From: Russula earlei
Taxonomy: Eukaryota; Basidiomycota; Agaricomycetes; Russulales; Russulaceae
Direction: 5' to 3'
NCBI GenBank assembly: GCA_025769875.1
Contig: JAGFNK010000864.1
Location: 1 to 19,725, forward strand
DNA length: 19,725 bases
Position numbers and translations under genes: made by a program. The notes below the pieces were generated by a model, which saw only the letters and a program-made list of their open reading frames with translations, made no database searches and was not told where the DNA came from. Below are positions 17,514-19,725 of the stretch, one piece after another. Positions within the stretch are counted from its first letter, which is position 1; every line of letters begins with the position of its first letter.

Positions 17514-19725
17514 ATGCTCTCCAACGGTACCCTCTCAACGTCCCATGATCCAGGGCCTCCGCCCATAGAGCATGACATAGAGAATGCCACCGATCGATAC
17601 TTGCTCAAACTCAAGACATACGCCAAGGCACTGCCTTACTCAATCGAGTCGAATTCAAGGATGCAAGAATTGCTTGACTTCATTTGCATGCGCATTGTGC
17701 AGACCGTCCAAGCCAGAGACTATGACCCTGGCTTCTTGCAGTGGGATAGCATGTTGACTTAGTGCGCTCTGCGGTACTTTTGTTTGTGTTCGAAACTCAA
17801 TGTATCTCATAGTTGGTCCTACTTGAAGTATCCAATTCCCAAAGAGAAGCGAATCCTACTCGTAGATCTGTACTATAGCATGTGCACTATGCCAGGCATG
17901 CCGCTCCATGTCATCGCCACTTGCTCCGATGCATTGGAGAACTTGACAAGATCCAAAAATAAACTGAGCATCGGAGATATCAGACTCCCTTGGTTGCCCA
18001 TACTCGATATCCTGAGACACGACTTATTTTTGACCAGGCGCCAATTTGAAGTCAGGTCTGTGTGGTATACTTAGCTCAATACACATTTCCTGGCTAACTT
18101 TGACTCTCGTCTAAGCCAAACGTCTTACTATATGGGGGCGATCGCCAGCACCGTTCAGAGGTTTTTCCATCCCGCAGCTATTGACCAGATGCTTGAAATA
18201 TTTGTACCAACGATTAATGGGACAAATCTGAATGTATGTTCGATCACTGGAGAGTGCCCCTGGCAAATAACCCCGGCGCTGAATTTGGATTACAGAGTCT
18301 CTTATCTTCTCAGTTTTTCATGCTGACTTTTCTCCCCCAAAGCCATCCGCAGTCCTATCTGCCAATGCTCTTCCGTTTGTGGGAGTCCGTCAATTCATAT
18401 ATGTTCGACGAACGCATGTTTCACTTTCTGGCTCAACTGGTGGAAATCCATGTGGACCCCACCATCAGTGACCCCAAAACAATCGACGAAATACCTGACG
18501 ATGCAAGGTCAGAGAATGAGGGCAGGCCAAATTGGAATAAGAACGACCTCAGTAGCACTGGCCTGTGGACCGGAATTTTCAAGGATGTCGGCATATTTGC
18601 CGATTACGACTGGCATTTCATCATGTGCAAGTGCTTGGCGTCTATGGGTCGGTGTCTTCTGAATCCCATTGGTCATCCGTTTCATTAAAGGCCGTCCACA
18701 ATCAGAGATTCCGCTTGCAGACTCAGGATCGCTCACTACGGGCCCGTCTGCCGACAATCAGGCGGGGTTTGAGATCAGCCGCCTTCCGAAGCCCACTTGG
18801 CGGATTGGTCAGTCAGTCTCAGCTCGTGCCCTATCATCGCGAAATTCTGATCTCCTGAAGCTTCGTTGGCGCGCATCATCGTCTATTCTATGGCCCCTGA
18901 TGGGCTTCCTACCTCACCATCCAGTGCCCCTACTCCTCTTGGAACACCGTTTGCGTCCGGAATGAATACCCCTCGTCACCAGAGTAGCTCTGTAGGTGAC
19001 TACCTAGCAGCACCTCTTGGGAAGCTCCCTTTCCTGAGTCTCAAGAGCTATGTTGGCGGTTCAAAAGCACTGGACTCGCTGGTGAAGCTAATTGCATCTA
19101 CTGAAAGTTTTTTCCATCCTTCAAATTCGGGTGCGTGGACCGTTGACGTAGGTCCAATATCTTATATACTATGCCGCGATTGCTTCCTCTCATGTATGGA
19201 GCTGAGTGAGCTACACGCTAATGCCTCTAAACACAGTTGACCGCATTTATCAAACACGTTGCGTATGAGTTCAACAAACGTAATTCTCCCTGTTCTGCCT
19301 GAGCTCTTAACTTATCATCAATCCTCAGGGTGGCATGAAGAACAGCGTTCTGATTGCAAAACTCCAATGGTTTGCCTTATCTGCTACTAGAACTTACCGG
19401 CATCATCCTCATCTGTCCCTCAGCATCGCCGTCTCACCCGAGGAATGAAACGAGAGCTCGTGAAAAGCTTTCGAACAGTTGCATTATTGGCAATGTTCTC
19501 CGAGGATTCATCAACGGCCAGCAATATATCTAGCTGCTTGAAGTGGATGAGTCTCATGGAACCTGACCTCATACTCTACCCAATATTGGAAAGAGCCGTT
19601 CCCTCCCTCGAAACACTAGTCGAAGTAGGTGGCCGATCGGAAATTGATCTGAAGACCTTTACAATATTCTGAGCAGACGCAACGTACCATCGCAGTAATC
19701 AAAGCATTGGGTGCTATTGCTCCTG
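17514..19725 (+). CDS. BLM10: Proteasome activator BLM10/PA200, 5' part
   Basis: Blm10 (PA200/PSME4) is a very large HEAT-repeat protein that caps the 20S proteasome and widens its gate for peptides and unfolded proteins. Ten exons are visible: 17514-17761, 17813-18055, 18116-18233, 18296-18647, 18706-18807, 18861-19147, 19237-19279, 19329-19369, 19424-19624 and 19677 to the edge. They encode about 561 residues of a protein normally near 1,900-2,000, so it is cut by the window, not broken. Recognised segments include LKLKTYAKALPYSIE, LKYPIPKEKRILLVDLYY, SQFFMLTFLPQSHPQSYLP, ALDSLVKLIASTESFFHPSN and MKRELVKSFRTVALLAMFSE. All introns are short with GT..AG ends. It starts 177 bp after the RXT2 stop on the same strand. 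The HbYX-like C-terminus that docks the proteasome lies outside. Confidence 0.93.

Noticed and set aside
17071..17538. 155-codon minus-strand frame
   Set aside because: It is antisense to the conserved RXT2 coiled coil and has low-complexity proline-rich content typical of a shadow frame.
1..19725. CRISPR arrays, rRNA or tRNA genes, bacterial operons
   Set aside because: No spaced direct repeats, no tRNA-like cloverleaf or rRNA sequence noticed, and the genes are intron-rich and eukaryotic.
5187..19725. A biosynthetic or defence gene cluster
   Set aside because: All recognised genes except the DUF2235 member are conserved housekeeping functions; nothing joins them into a specialised pathway.

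Overview
The window reads as nuclear DNA of a filamentous basidiomycete, most likely an agaricomycete. Host genes are densely packed on both strands and split by many introns of about 50-60 nt with GT..AG ends and CTRAY-like branch points. The proteins are fungal housekeeping types. Exon structures below were worked out by hand from reading frame, splice consensus and remembered family conservation; no database search was possible.

The left part (1 to about 4.76 kb) is a transposon graveyard that is AT-rich and visibly poor in CpG. It holds a broken Copia-type gag with a probable 5' LTR on the minus strand (39-1110), a CAACTTT motif cluster, a short fold-back repeat (1445-1558), the C-terminal tail of a Helitron/PIF1-like helicase (1803-2041), a 543-bp element with long inverted arms (2084-2626), and directly beside it a TA-flanked inverted-repeat element of about 1.6 kb (2640-4258). 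The interior of that second element is CpG-rich and promoter-like and carries an acidic unknown ORF. GGTTTCC/GAAACC motifs lie on both sides of the two elements.

The right part (about 5.2 kb to the end) is ordinary host gene space. On the minus strand, reading right to left, are the phosphoacetylglucosamine mutase gene (PCM1/AGM1, 10491-8553), a DUG3-like class II glutamine amidotransferase (8393-6850) and the ER membrane protein ICE2 (6512-5187). On the plus strand are alpha-SNAP SEC17 (10615-11651), the cis-prenyltransferase subunit NUS1 (11891-13075), an 18-exon DUF2235 alpha/beta-hydrolase (13468-15956), an RXT2-like Rpd3L subunit (16204-17336) and the start of the proteasome activator BLM10/PA200 (17514 to beyond the edge). 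PCM1 and SEC17 are divergent, sharing a 123-bp intergenic promoter.

These genes are not an operon. PCM1 (UDP-GlcNAc supply) and NUS1 (dolichol) both feed N-glycosylation, and ICE2 and SEC17 also act on the secretory membrane system, but the clustering may be chance. I found no convincing new molecular system. The points most worth checking are the nested inverted-repeat elements, an apparent GC-AG intron in DUG3, and the cluster of 13-, 14- and 21-nt microexons in the DUF2235 gene, two of which carry its probable catalytic histidine region.
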